From Thermus kawarayensis JCM 12314 (GTDB lineage Bacteria; Deinococcota; Deinococci; Deinococcales; Thermaceae), in contig BBBL01000136.1 in assembly GCA_001311545.1 (NCBI GenBank), forward strand, positions 1 through 5,163: a DNA stretch of 5,163 bases, in the 5' to 3' direction. Below are positions 1 to 5,163 of the stretch, piece after piece. Made by a program: the position numbers and the translations under genes. The notes below the pieces were generated by a model that was given only the letters and a program-made list of their open reading frames with translations, did no database searches and was not told where the DNA came from. The first letter of the stretch is position 1. Each line of letters begins with the position of its first letter.

Positions 1-664
1 CCCCCCTGGACCGGGGCACCCTGCGCACCCCGGAGGCCCAGGCCTGGCTCCGGGAACAGCCCCCCCTGCCCGAGGTGAAGGCCCTCCTGCTACGCCCTCC
101 TTCCGGAAAACCCTAAGGAGGCCAAGGGGCTTCTGGAAGGAGCAAACCTCCCCTTCGCCTTGGCCTTAGGGGAAACGGACCTCCCCCAGGCCTACGAGAA
201 AGCCCCCTTTGACGGCCCCATCCGCTCCGCCCTGGGCCTGGGGGAGGACCCTTGGGGCAGGCGGGAGCCGGGGCCCAGCCTGCGCACCCTCTACGCCGCC
301 CTGCTTCGGGTGGAGCTCTCCCGCCTGCAGGAAGACTTCCTCAACGGGATAGGCCGGCTTCCCCTTCCCTTGCCGGAAAGGGCCCGGCCCTGGGCGGCCC
401 TGGGCTTTTTCCTGCTCCTTCTCTACCACCTCTTGGGCTTCCTCCTGCCCCGGCGCAGGAAGGAGCCCCCCCTCGCCTGGGCCCTGGGCGTGCGCCTCCT
501 CGTACCGGGAAGCCTGGGCTTTTCCGGAGGCTCGGCCTCCTCCTCCTTCTCCTCGCCGCCTTCGGGCTCCTAAAGCTCCTTGAGGGCCAGGCCCCGGGCT
601 TCTCCTCCTGGCCTACGCCCTCCACCTCCTTTTCCTGATAGGCTCTGGGAGGAGGTTCCCGTGA
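1..664 (+). CDS. Unrecognised membrane protein, C-terminal part, frame-disrupted
   Basis: I do not recognise the family. The gene enters from the left edge and ends at TGA 662-664. It reads in frame 3 (from base 3, beginning PLDRGTLRTPEAQAW), then frame 1 from about 91 (YALLPENPKEAKG), frame 3 from 519 and frame 2 from 593. One extra base near 90, one missing G in 516-518 and one missing C in 592-595 would restore a single frame. The reconstructed product has a soluble, charged stretch and then three hydrophobic segments: about 391-447 (ending in the basic cluster RRRK), about 528-578, and 593-643, with a short GSGRRFP tail. That suggests a protein anchored by a C-terminal membrane bundle. 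Its stop overlaps the GTG start of the aldolase, so the two are probably co-transcribed and translationally coupled. No catalytic motif is visible. Confidence is good that this is coding and low on function. Confidence 0.62.
650..655 (+). promoter_or_regulatory. Shine-Dalgarno of the aldolase gene
   Basis: AGGAGG lies five bases before GTG 661 and settles the start. An in-frame TTG at 580 would add 27 residues, rich in Arg and Pro, that come from the preceding gene's last membrane helix read in another frame. Confidence 0.8.
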
Positions 665-1512
665 TCCTGCCCCCCATTCCCACCCCCTTTGACCGGGAAG
701 GCCGCCTGGACACCGGGGCCTTCCGCGCCTTGGCCGAGGCCCTGGAACCCCTGGTGGACGGCCTCCTCGTCTACGGCTCCAACGGGGAAGGGGTCCACCT
801 GAGCCCCGAGGAGAGGGCCCAGGGACTCCGGGCGCTTAAGCCCAGGAAGCCCTTCCTGGTGGGGCTCATGGAGGAGACCCTGCCCCAGTCGGAAAGGGCC
901 CTTCTGGAGGCGAAGGCGGCGGGGGCCATGGCCCTTCTCGCCACCCCGCCCCGCTACTACCACGGAAGCCTGGGGGAGGGGCTTCTCCGCTACTACGAGG
1001 CCCTGGCGGAAAGGATGCCCCTCTTCCTCTACCACGTGCCCCAGAACACCCGGGTGGACCTGCCCCTCGAGGCGGTGGAGGCCCTGGCCCGGCACCCACA
1101 GATCCAGGGCATCAAGGACTCCAGCGGCGACCTAAGCCGCCTCGCCTTCTACCAGGCCCGCCTCCAGGCCTTCCGGGTCTACACCGGCCACGCCCCCACC
1201 TTCCTGGGGGCCCTGGCCCTGGGAGCGGAAGGGGGGATCCTGGCCGCGGCCAACCTCGCCCCCAGGGCCTACCGGGCCCTTCTGGACCTCTTCCATGAAG
1301 GGAGGCTCGCCGAGGCCCAGGAGCTCCAGAAGAAGCTCTTTCCCCTGGGGGACCTCCTCGCCAAGGGCGGGGTGCCCCTCCTGAAGCAGGCCCTCCGGCA
1401 CCTGGGCCTCCCCGCGGGCTACCCCAGGCCCCCCTACCCGGCGGAAAGCCCCCTTTGGGAGAGGTTCCTCCCCATCCTAGAGGGCCTAAAGGAGGAGGGA
1501 TGGGTCCTCTAG
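661..1512 (+). CDS. DapA-superfamily aldolase, 4-hydroxy-2-oxoglutarate aldolase-like
   Basis: A 283-residue class I aldolase of the DapA/N-acetylneuraminate lyase superfamily, a cytoplasmic TIM barrel of usual length with an undamaged frame. Visible active-site elements are the pyruvate-binding motif GSNGE (39-43), Tyr124 in YHVP (124-127) and the Schiff-base Lys152 in GIKDSSGD (150-157). True dihydrodipicolinate synthases usually carry GTTGE, and an Arg shortly after YNVP that holds aspartate semialdehyde. Here the first motif is GSNGE and the Arg position is Asn129 (VPQNT). From memory, GSNGE, VPxNTxxDLP, KDSxGD and a C-terminus ending near Gly-Trp resemble mitochondrial HOGA1, which splits 4-hydroxy-2-oxoglutarate into pyruvate and glyoxylate. 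A 2-keto-3-deoxy sugar acid aldolase remains possible, and an automatic annotation would probably say dapA. GTG start overlaps the preceding TGA; the end overlaps the next gene by 13 bases. Confidence 0.93.
   Translation: MILPPIPTPFDREGRLDTGAFRALAEALEPLVDGLLVYGSNGEGVHLSPEERAQGLRALKPRKPFLVGLMEETLPQSERALLEAKAAGAMALLATPPRYYHGSLGEGLLRYYEALAERMPLFLYHVPQNTRVDLPLEAVEALARHPQIQGIKDSSGDLSRLAFYQARLQAFRVYTGHAPTFLGALALGAEGGILAAANLAPRAYRALLDLFHEGRLAEAQELQKKLFPLGDLLAKGGVPLLKQALRHLGLPAGYPRPPYPAESPLWERFLPILEGLKEEGWVL
1488..1495 (+). promoter_or_regulatory. Shine-Dalgarno of the lipoprotein gene
   Basis: AAAGGAGG inside the end of the aldolase gene, four bases before ATG 1500. It supports this start over the in-frame upstream start at 1455, which would place 15 extra residues ahead of a well-formed lipoprotein signal. 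Confidence 0.7.
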
Positions 1513-2170
1513 CGCGAAGGCTTGGGCTCCTCCTCCTCGGCCTCTGGGCCCTCGCCGCCTGCGCCCCAAGGCCCCTCCCTCCCGAGGCCCGCTACCTGGG
1601 GGCGGCCCTCCGGGGCCTGGAGCTTACCCCCGAACCCGCCCTTCTTTTGGAGGTGCGGGTGGCCTTCCGGAACCCAAACCCCTTCCCCCTCCCCCTCTCC
1701 GCCTTCGGGACGCGGCTTCGCCTGGGGGAGGTGGGGGTGCCTTTGGACCTCACCCTTCCCCCCGGGGAGAAGGAAGCCCTACTCCCGGTGCGCCTCACGC
1801 CCAGGGAGGCCCTGGCCACGGCCCAAGACCTCCTCTCCCCGAAAGGTGGAGGTGGCCCTGGAGGGCCGGGCCCTGGGCCAAGACCTCACCTTCTTCAGAG
1901 CTCACCTGGCCTTCCCCTTGGAGCCCCCCCGGGTGCGCCGGGCCGGGGTCAACCTCTTCCTGGAAAACCCAAACCCCCTTCCCCTCCGGGCCGAGGCACC
2001 CTGGTCCTCTTGGGGCAGCGCCTCTCGGTGCGGGCGGACCTCCCGGCGAGGGGGAGGGGAAGCTCCAGGTGGTGGGCCTGCGGCCCGGGCTGGAGCGGGG
2101 AAGCGGACGGCTGGAGCTTCGCCTCGAGGTGCCGGGCTTTTTCGTCCAGACCCTGGTCCTGGACCTCTAG
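1500..2170 (+). CDS. Lipoprotein with two LEA14/WHy-type modules, frame-disrupted
   Basis: The reconstructed product has 223 residues. It begins with MGPLARRLG, a Leu-rich core and the lipobox LAAC with Cys21, so it should be lipidated and held on the membrane facing the periplasm. Two repeats follow, each with the Asn-Pro signature of LEA14/WHy domains: VAFRNPNPFPLPL (about 54-66) and LFLENPNPLPLR (about 152-163), each in a beta-rich module of roughly 85-100 residues. Function is unknown; WHy domains are small beta sandwiches in stress and envelope proteins. The frame runs 3 from 1500, 1 from about 1843, 3 from about 1995 and 2 from about 2048 to TAG 2168-2170. One extra A in 1842-1844, one missing G at 1995-1996 and one missing G near 2048 restore it. 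It overlaps the aldolase by 13 bases, so probably belongs to that operon, and ends inside the tail of the opposing cytidine deaminase. Read without correction it becomes a 293-residue artefact of Pro, Gly and Arg. Confidence 0.8.
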
Positions 2171-2172
2171 AG
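2165..2172. other. Palindrome CTCTAGAG supplying both convergent stop codons
   Basis: The 8-base perfect palindrome is read as Leu-stop (CTC TAG) on each strand: the lipoprotein ends at 2168-2170 and the deaminase at 2169-2167. The coding regions share four bases, leaving no room for a terminator between them. The final codons of both genes follow directly from the sequence; whether the arrangement matters is unknown. Confidence 0.8.
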
Positions 2173-2530
2173 GCGGAAGGCCATGGGGAGGAGGGCCCCC
2201 AAGGTGGTGCGCACCTCCTCCTCGGGCCCGTGGAGAACCACCTCCACCTCGGGCCCCCCGAACTCCAGGAGGACCTGCCGGCACCCCCCGCACGGGGGAT
2301 GGGGCCCTTGGGGCTATAGACGTGCACCCGTTCTAGGCGCCTCTTTCCCGCCAGGACCATGGCCGCCACGGCGTTCCTCTCGGCGCACTGGGAAAGGGGG
2401 AAGGAGGCGTTTTCCACGTTGACCCCAAGGAACACCTCCCCCTCCGCCTCCACCAGGGCCACCACGGGGAACCCCGAGTAGGGGCATAGGCCCGCCCCAC
2501 GTGGGCCTTCAGGATCTCCTTAACCTTCAT
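2167..2530 (-). CDS. cdd: Cytidine deaminase, frame-disrupted
   Basis: A homotetrameric-type cytidine deaminase that hydrolyses cytidine and deoxycytidine to uridine and deoxyuridine in pyrimidine salvage, in the cytoplasm. The reconstructed protein has 121 residues, slightly short of the usual 130. It shows APYSGFPV (16-23), the substrate motif NVEN (38-41), the catalytic CAE (Cys49 zinc ligand, Glu51 proton shuttle) and the second zinc pair PCGGC (Cys81, Cys84), ending LLPMAF. Two corrections are needed: one base missing in the G run 2481-2484, between APY and the start, and one missing in the G run 2294-2298, just before PCGGC. As written, either break would destroy the enzyme. ATG 2530-2528 lies inside the upstream CorC-type gene with an 11-base overlap, and GGTGGAG just ahead can serve as ribosome site. 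The two are probably co-transcribed. The stop overlaps the opposing lipoprotein stop. Identity is secure; integrity in the organism is inferred. Confidence 0.9.
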
Positions 2531-3841
2531 GCTCCACCAGCCGCTCCACCCGCACCCGCTCTATCCGCCTTTGGTCGGCGCTCTCCACCACGAAGCGGAA
2601 GCCCTGCCAGGCCACGCTCTCGCCCACCCCGGGGATGCGCCCAAACCGCTCGTAGAGGAAGCCGGAGAGGGTGTCGTACTCCCCCTCGGGAAGCTCCACC
2701 CCCAAGGCCTCGGAGACCTCGTCTATGGGCGTCTGGGCCTGGATGGAAAAGGCCCCGTCGGGGAGGCGCTTGATGGGGGCGTCCTCGGGCTCGTCGGTCT
2801 CGTCGTAGATCTCCCCCACGATCTCCTCCATCACGTCCTCCAGGGTCACAAGCCCCGCCGTGCCCCCGAACTCGTCCACCACGATGGCCAGGTGCACCTT
2901 GCGGCGCCTGAGCTCCTTGAGGAGGGTCCAGGCGTCCATGTTCTCGGGAACGAAATAGGGGGGGTGGGCGATGGAGGCCACGGTGCGGGCCTTCAGGTCC
3001 TCCTCGCAGTAGTAGGTGAGGAGGTCCTGGGCGTAGGCCACCCCCACGATGTGGTCCACGCTCTCCCGGTAAACGGGCACCCGGCTGTAGCGGTGCTCGC
3101 GGAAGAGGTGGAGGAAGTCCTCCAGGGTGGCCTCGGCCTCTATGGCCACCATCTCCACCCGGGGGGTCATGATCTCCCGCACCGGGGTCTCCTCCAGCTC
3201 CAGGATGGAGTGGATCATCTCCTCCTCCTGGGCCTCAATGGTGCCCGCCTCCTCCGCCCCCGCCAGGACGAGCTTGAGCTCCTCCTCCGAGACCAGGGAA
3301 ACATCCCGGGGCTCGAGGCCCAGGAGGCGAAGGAGCGTCCCCGAAACGAGGGTGAAAAAGCGGCCCACCGGGTAGAGGAGGATGGAGAGGAAGTAGATGG
3401 GCCAGGCGGCCAGCCGGGCCACGGCCACCGCGTGGTGCACCGCCAGGGACTTGGGGGTGATCTCGCCGAAGAAGAGGATGAGGAAGGTCATGACCCCGGT
3501 GGCCACCCCCACCCCCGCCGAGCCGAAGGCTCCGTGGCCAGCTCCGTCACCAAGGCGGTGGCGGCGATGTTCACCAGGTTGTTGCCCACCAGGATGGTGG
3601 TGAGGAAGCGGGTGATGTCCTGGGCCAGGAGGCGGAAGGGCCCCCCCTTGGACTCGGCCAGCTCCTTGAGCTTCCAGGGGTAAAGGGCGGTAAAGGCGGT
3701 CTCGCTGGCGGAGAAGACGGCGGAAAGGGAGAGGAGGCCCAAAAGAAGAAGGCTTTCCAAGGGGCTTGGCGCTTGGGACTGGGCCAGGGCTAGGGAACCG
3801 AAGGGCAGGAGGAAGAGCCACCGACTGGGAGGTCTGTCCAT
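2520..3841 (-). CDS. CNNM/CorC-type (HlyC/CorC) membrane protein, one frame break
   Basis: The reconstructed 440-residue protein has the full family architecture. A hydrophobic leader ending LALAQSQA (about 8-24) is followed by a DUF21 membrane domain (about 28-178) with SASETAF (44-50), GNNLVNI (86-92) and GEITPKS (126-132). A CBS pair (about 224-345) carries EIMTPR, RYSRVPVY and VDEFGGTAGLVTLEDVMEE, and a C-terminal CorC_HlyC domain (about 355-435) follows. CNNM/CorC proteins act in Mg2+ (or other cation) transport, with CBS domains sensing nucleotide or Mg-ATP; older annotations call them hemolysins. One base is missing at about 3530: LATE, then AFGSAG, resumes only if GAGGCC is read where the minus strand has GAGCC. 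I choose ATG 3841-3839, preceded on its strand by AAAGGTGAT, a match to the 16S 3' end. ATG 3856 would add MAKGD but lies within a -10-like box. TAA 2522-2520 overlaps the deaminase start. Confidence 0.93.
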
Positions 3842-3845
3842 ATCA

Positions 3846-3869
3846 CCTTTCGCCATTGTACACGAAAGG
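3846..3869. repeat. Inverted repeat, candidate operator in the divergent region
   Basis: CCTTTCG at 3846-3852 and CGAAAGG at 3863-3869 are perfect 7-base arms around a 10-base centre, a 24-base element of the size bound by dimeric winged-helix regulators. The centre contains the leftward -10-like box TACAAT, so a bound protein would block the CorC-type promoter. The MarR-family regulator is encoded 50 bases away. A further GAAAGG occurs at 3912-3917, just before marR. Caution: the left arm doubles as the ribosome site of the CorC-type gene, so part of the symmetry could be chance. Operator function is inferred. Confidence 0.45.
3855..3860 (-). promoter_or_regulatory. -10-like box for the leftward CorC-type/cdd operon
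   Basis: On the minus strand this reads TACAAT, one mismatch from TATAAT, with its 3' end 13 bases before ATG 3841. A transcript starting 6-8 bases downstream would carry a very short leader holding GGTGAT. No convincing -35 is seen at 16-18 bases. Confidence 0.5.
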
Positions 3870-3904
3870 GTGGCCTGGCCCCCGTTTTTCTGTTTAGGTT
3901 TGTG

Positions 3905-3910
3905 TATAGT
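3905..3910 (+). promoter_or_regulatory. -10-like box for the marR/efflux operon
   Basis: TATAGT, one mismatch from TATAAT, ends eight bases before ATG 3919. Transcription would start about at the ATG, giving a leaderless or nearly leaderless mRNA, a style common in the Thermus-Deinococcus group. GAAAGG (3912-3917) is too close to the ATG for a normal ribosome site. No good -35 is present. Confidence 0.5.
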
Positions 3911-3918
3911 TGAAAGGT

Positions 3919-4353
3919 ATGAACGGACCCCCTGCCCCCCTGGTGCAAGAGCTCTCCCAGCTGGGCTACACCCTCATGCGCCTCCTCCTGGCCCAGGCCA
4001 AGGAGGTCTTCGCCCAAGAGGGCCTCTCCCTCTTGCAGGCCGAGGTCCTGCGCCTGGTGAAGGGAGGGGTCAACGCCCCTTCCCGTCTGGCGGAGCACCT
4101 GGAGGTCCAGCCCTCCCAGGTCTCCCACCTCCTGGCCTCCCTGGAGGAAGGGGGCCTCCTGGCCCGGGAGCTGGACCCCCAGGACCGCAGGCGGGTCCAC
4201 CTCCGCCTCACCCCTAAGGGCCTGGAGGTGGCGGAAAGACTGCAGGCCGCCTGGCTTTCCCTCTTCGGCCAGCGCCTCGCCCGGCTGGAGGCCAAAGAGC
4301 TCCTCCTCTTCCGCGACCTCCTGCGGAAGCTCACGGGAGGGGAGGATGCGTAG
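3919..4353 (+). CDS. MarR-family transcriptional regulator
   Basis: A 144-residue, undamaged MarR-family protein, expected to be a dimeric cytoplasmic DNA-binding protein that usually represses its own and adjacent genes and lets go when it binds a ligand. N- and C-terminal helices for dimerisation flank a winged helix at about 50-100: helix-turn-helix APSRLAEHLEVQPSQVSHLL (53-72), then the wing DPQDRRRVHLRLTPKG (86-101) with the Asp and Arg residues typical of the family. It has no cysteine, so thiol-oxidation sensing of the OhrR type is unlikely; small-molecule binding is more likely. ATG 3919 is preferred over TTG 3910 because a -10-like box covers 3905-3910. The gene overlaps the TolC-family gene by 8 bases, which points to control of that efflux system, and diverges from the CorC-type gene across a 77-base gap that holds a candidate operator. 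Confidence 0.93.
   Translation: MNGPPAPLVQELSQLGYTLMRLLLAQAKEVFAQEGLSLLQAEVLRLVKGGVNAPSRLAEHLEVQPSQVSHLLASLEEGGLLARELDPQDRRRVHLRLTPKGLEVAERLQAAWLSLFGQRLARLEAKELLLFRDLLRKLTGGEDA
4336..4340 (+). promoter_or_regulatory. Shine-Dalgarno of the TolC-family gene
   Basis: GGAGG within the end of marR, five bases before ATG 4346. It supports the 8-base overlap start (ATGCGTAG) and translational coupling. Confidence 0.65.
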
Positions 4354-5163
4354 GGCCCTTCTCCCCTTCCTTCTTGCCCCCGCCCTGGCCCAAGGGGCCC
4401 TGGCCCCCCTCCAGGACCACCCCCTGGCCCGGCAAGGGGCGGCCTACCTGGAGGCGGCCAAGAAGGCCCTGGAAGCCCAGGAGGCCCCCCTGGCCCTGAA
4501 CCTCCAGGGAGCTACAGCCGCCTGGGGTACGCCTGCACGCCGGAAGCCTCTGCGAGGGCCTTCCCGCCACCACGGGAAGCCTCACCCTTTCTCTGGTCCT
4601 CACCCCCTTCCCCTTTGGGGAGGTGGCCGAGGGGCAGGAGCGGGCCCGGATCGCCCTGAGGCGGGCCGAGCTGGGCTACCGCCGGACCCTCTCCGCCCTC
4701 CAGGCCCAGGCGGTGGCCGCCTACGGCAGCTACCAACAGGCCCTCCTGGGGGAGAGGCTGGCAGAAAAAGGCCTTGGAGCTGGCACAAAAGGCCCTGGAA
4801 GCAGCCCAGAAGCGCCGGGCAAACCCCAAGGAACTCCGGGAAGCGGAACTCAACCTGAAGGAGGCGGAGAACCGCCTGGAGGAGGCCAGGCGGGGGGTGG
4901 ACCTGGCCAGGAAGGCGGCGGAGGGCCTCCTCCTCCTCACCAAGCCCCTGCCGGAGATCCCTCCGCCCAAGGGAGGGGCCTACCTGGCCGTGGAGGAGGC
5001 CAGGCTTGCGGTCCTGGAGGCGGGAATCGCCTACCAAAGCGCCCTCAGGAACCTCCTCCCCCAGCTCCAGGCCAGCTACCTCCTCTACCCCTCGGGGAAC
5101 GACACCCTGGCCCTAAGCCTGGGGAGCCGCACCCTCCAGCCCACCCTCTCCTACACCCGCAAC
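4346..5163 (+). CDS. TolC-family outer membrane efflux protein, 3'-truncated and frame-disrupted
   Basis: The reconstructed 273 residues look like the N-terminal part of a TolC/OEP channel, the outer-membrane duct of RND or ABC efflux pumps or of type I secretion. A signal peptide MRRALLPFLLAPALA with probable cleavage before Gln16 comes first. A beta-barrel-like stretch follows (LTLSLVLTPFPFGEV, 80-94), then a long heptad-rich helical hairpin, about 96-195, full of Ala, Leu, Glu and Lys. A second helix opens at about 212 (YLAVEEARLAVLEAG) and a second strand region with alternating polar and hydrophobic residues runs into the window end. Frame 2 runs from 4346 to 4511, frame 1 to about 4547, frame 3 to about 4766, then frame 1 to 5163. 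Missing C at 4512, missing C at 4547-4548 and an extra A in 4765-4769 explain this. Cys64 and Cys70 lie close together. The gene follows marR with overlap; pump genes probably lie beyond the window. Confidence 0.85.

Noticed and set aside
580..660. Upstream TTG start giving a 310-residue aldolase
   Set aside because: The extra residues are Arg/Pro-rich and cover the upstream gene's last membrane helix in another frame; AGGAGG plus GTG 661 gives a normal family N-terminus (ILPPIPTPF).
1902..2291. Extension of the deaminase frame beyond 2294 into a 187-residue protein
   Set aside because: After the break the uncorrected frame is Arg/Pro/Gly-rich and runs antisense through the lipoprotein; the corrected frame gives PCGGC and stops at 2167.
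2529..3683. 384-residue open frame on the plus strand opposite the CorC-type gene
   Set aside because: It is the antisense shadow of a GC-rich gene whose minus-strand protein carries complete DUF21, CBS and CorC_HlyC motifs. The plus-strand product is low-complexity in Gly, His, Leu and Glu and matches no family.
3530..3821. Start of the CorC-type protein at 3821 with a Pro-rich N-terminus
   Set aside because: This is the wrong frame upstream of the break near 3530. The alternative frame gives a proper DUF21 start with SASETAF and GNNLVNI.
3871..3895. Possible terminator: GC-rich stretch followed by a T run (GTTTTTC)
   Set aside because: No stem longer than three base pairs forms, and the site lies between two divergent starts, where no transcript needs to end.
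1..5163. Search for an unknown mobile, defence or CRISPR-like system
   Set aside because: No direct repeats in array form, terminal inverted repeats, transposase, integrase, nuclease or toxin-like reading frame was seen on either strand; all the sequence is accounted for by seven genes and one 77-base promoter region.

Overview
The window looks like Thermus or a close relative. Base composition is very high in GC, third codon positions are almost all G or C, proteins are rich in Leu, Ala, Arg, Glu and Pro, and genes are packed with overlapping starts and stops. This is inferred from composition and protein style; no marker gene fixes the genus.

Layout: (1) A rightward three-gene unit, 1-2170: the C-terminal part of an unrecognised membrane protein, a DapA-superfamily aldolase whose active site resembles 4-hydroxy-2-oxoglutarate aldolase more than true dihydrodipicolinate synthase, and a lipoprotein with two LEA14/WHy-type modules. 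The junctions overlap (GTGA at 661-664; 1500-1512), which suggests one transcript. (2) A leftward pair, 3841-2167: a CNNM/CorC-type membrane protein (DUF21, two CBS domains, CorC_HlyC domain) followed with an 11-base overlap by cytidine deaminase. The deaminase and the lipoprotein meet tail to tail with stop codons overlapping in the palindrome CTCTAGAG. (3) A divergent control region, 3842-3918, with a -10-like box for each direction and a 7+7 inverted repeat around the leftward box. (4) A rightward pair from 3919 to the end: a MarR-family regulator overlapping by 8 bases a TolC-family outer-membrane efflux protein that runs off the window. This is a typical start of a MarR-controlled efflux operon.

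The most striking overall property is sequence integrity. Five of the seven genes read correctly only if single-base indels are allowed. I count twelve breaks, nine missing G/C bases and three extra bases, mostly in short homopolymers. On both sides of each break the protein keeps family motifs, including the deaminase catalytic motifs. I read this as uncorrected sequencing or assembly error rather than decay of five adjacent genes, but the sequence alone cannot prove it. Reconstructed proteins below state each correction.

I see no RNA gene, CRISPR array, insertion sequence, phage gene or defence system. This is an ordinary metabolic and envelope region; the points worth a second look are the candidate operator, the aldolase's specificity, the shared stop palindrome and the indel pattern.
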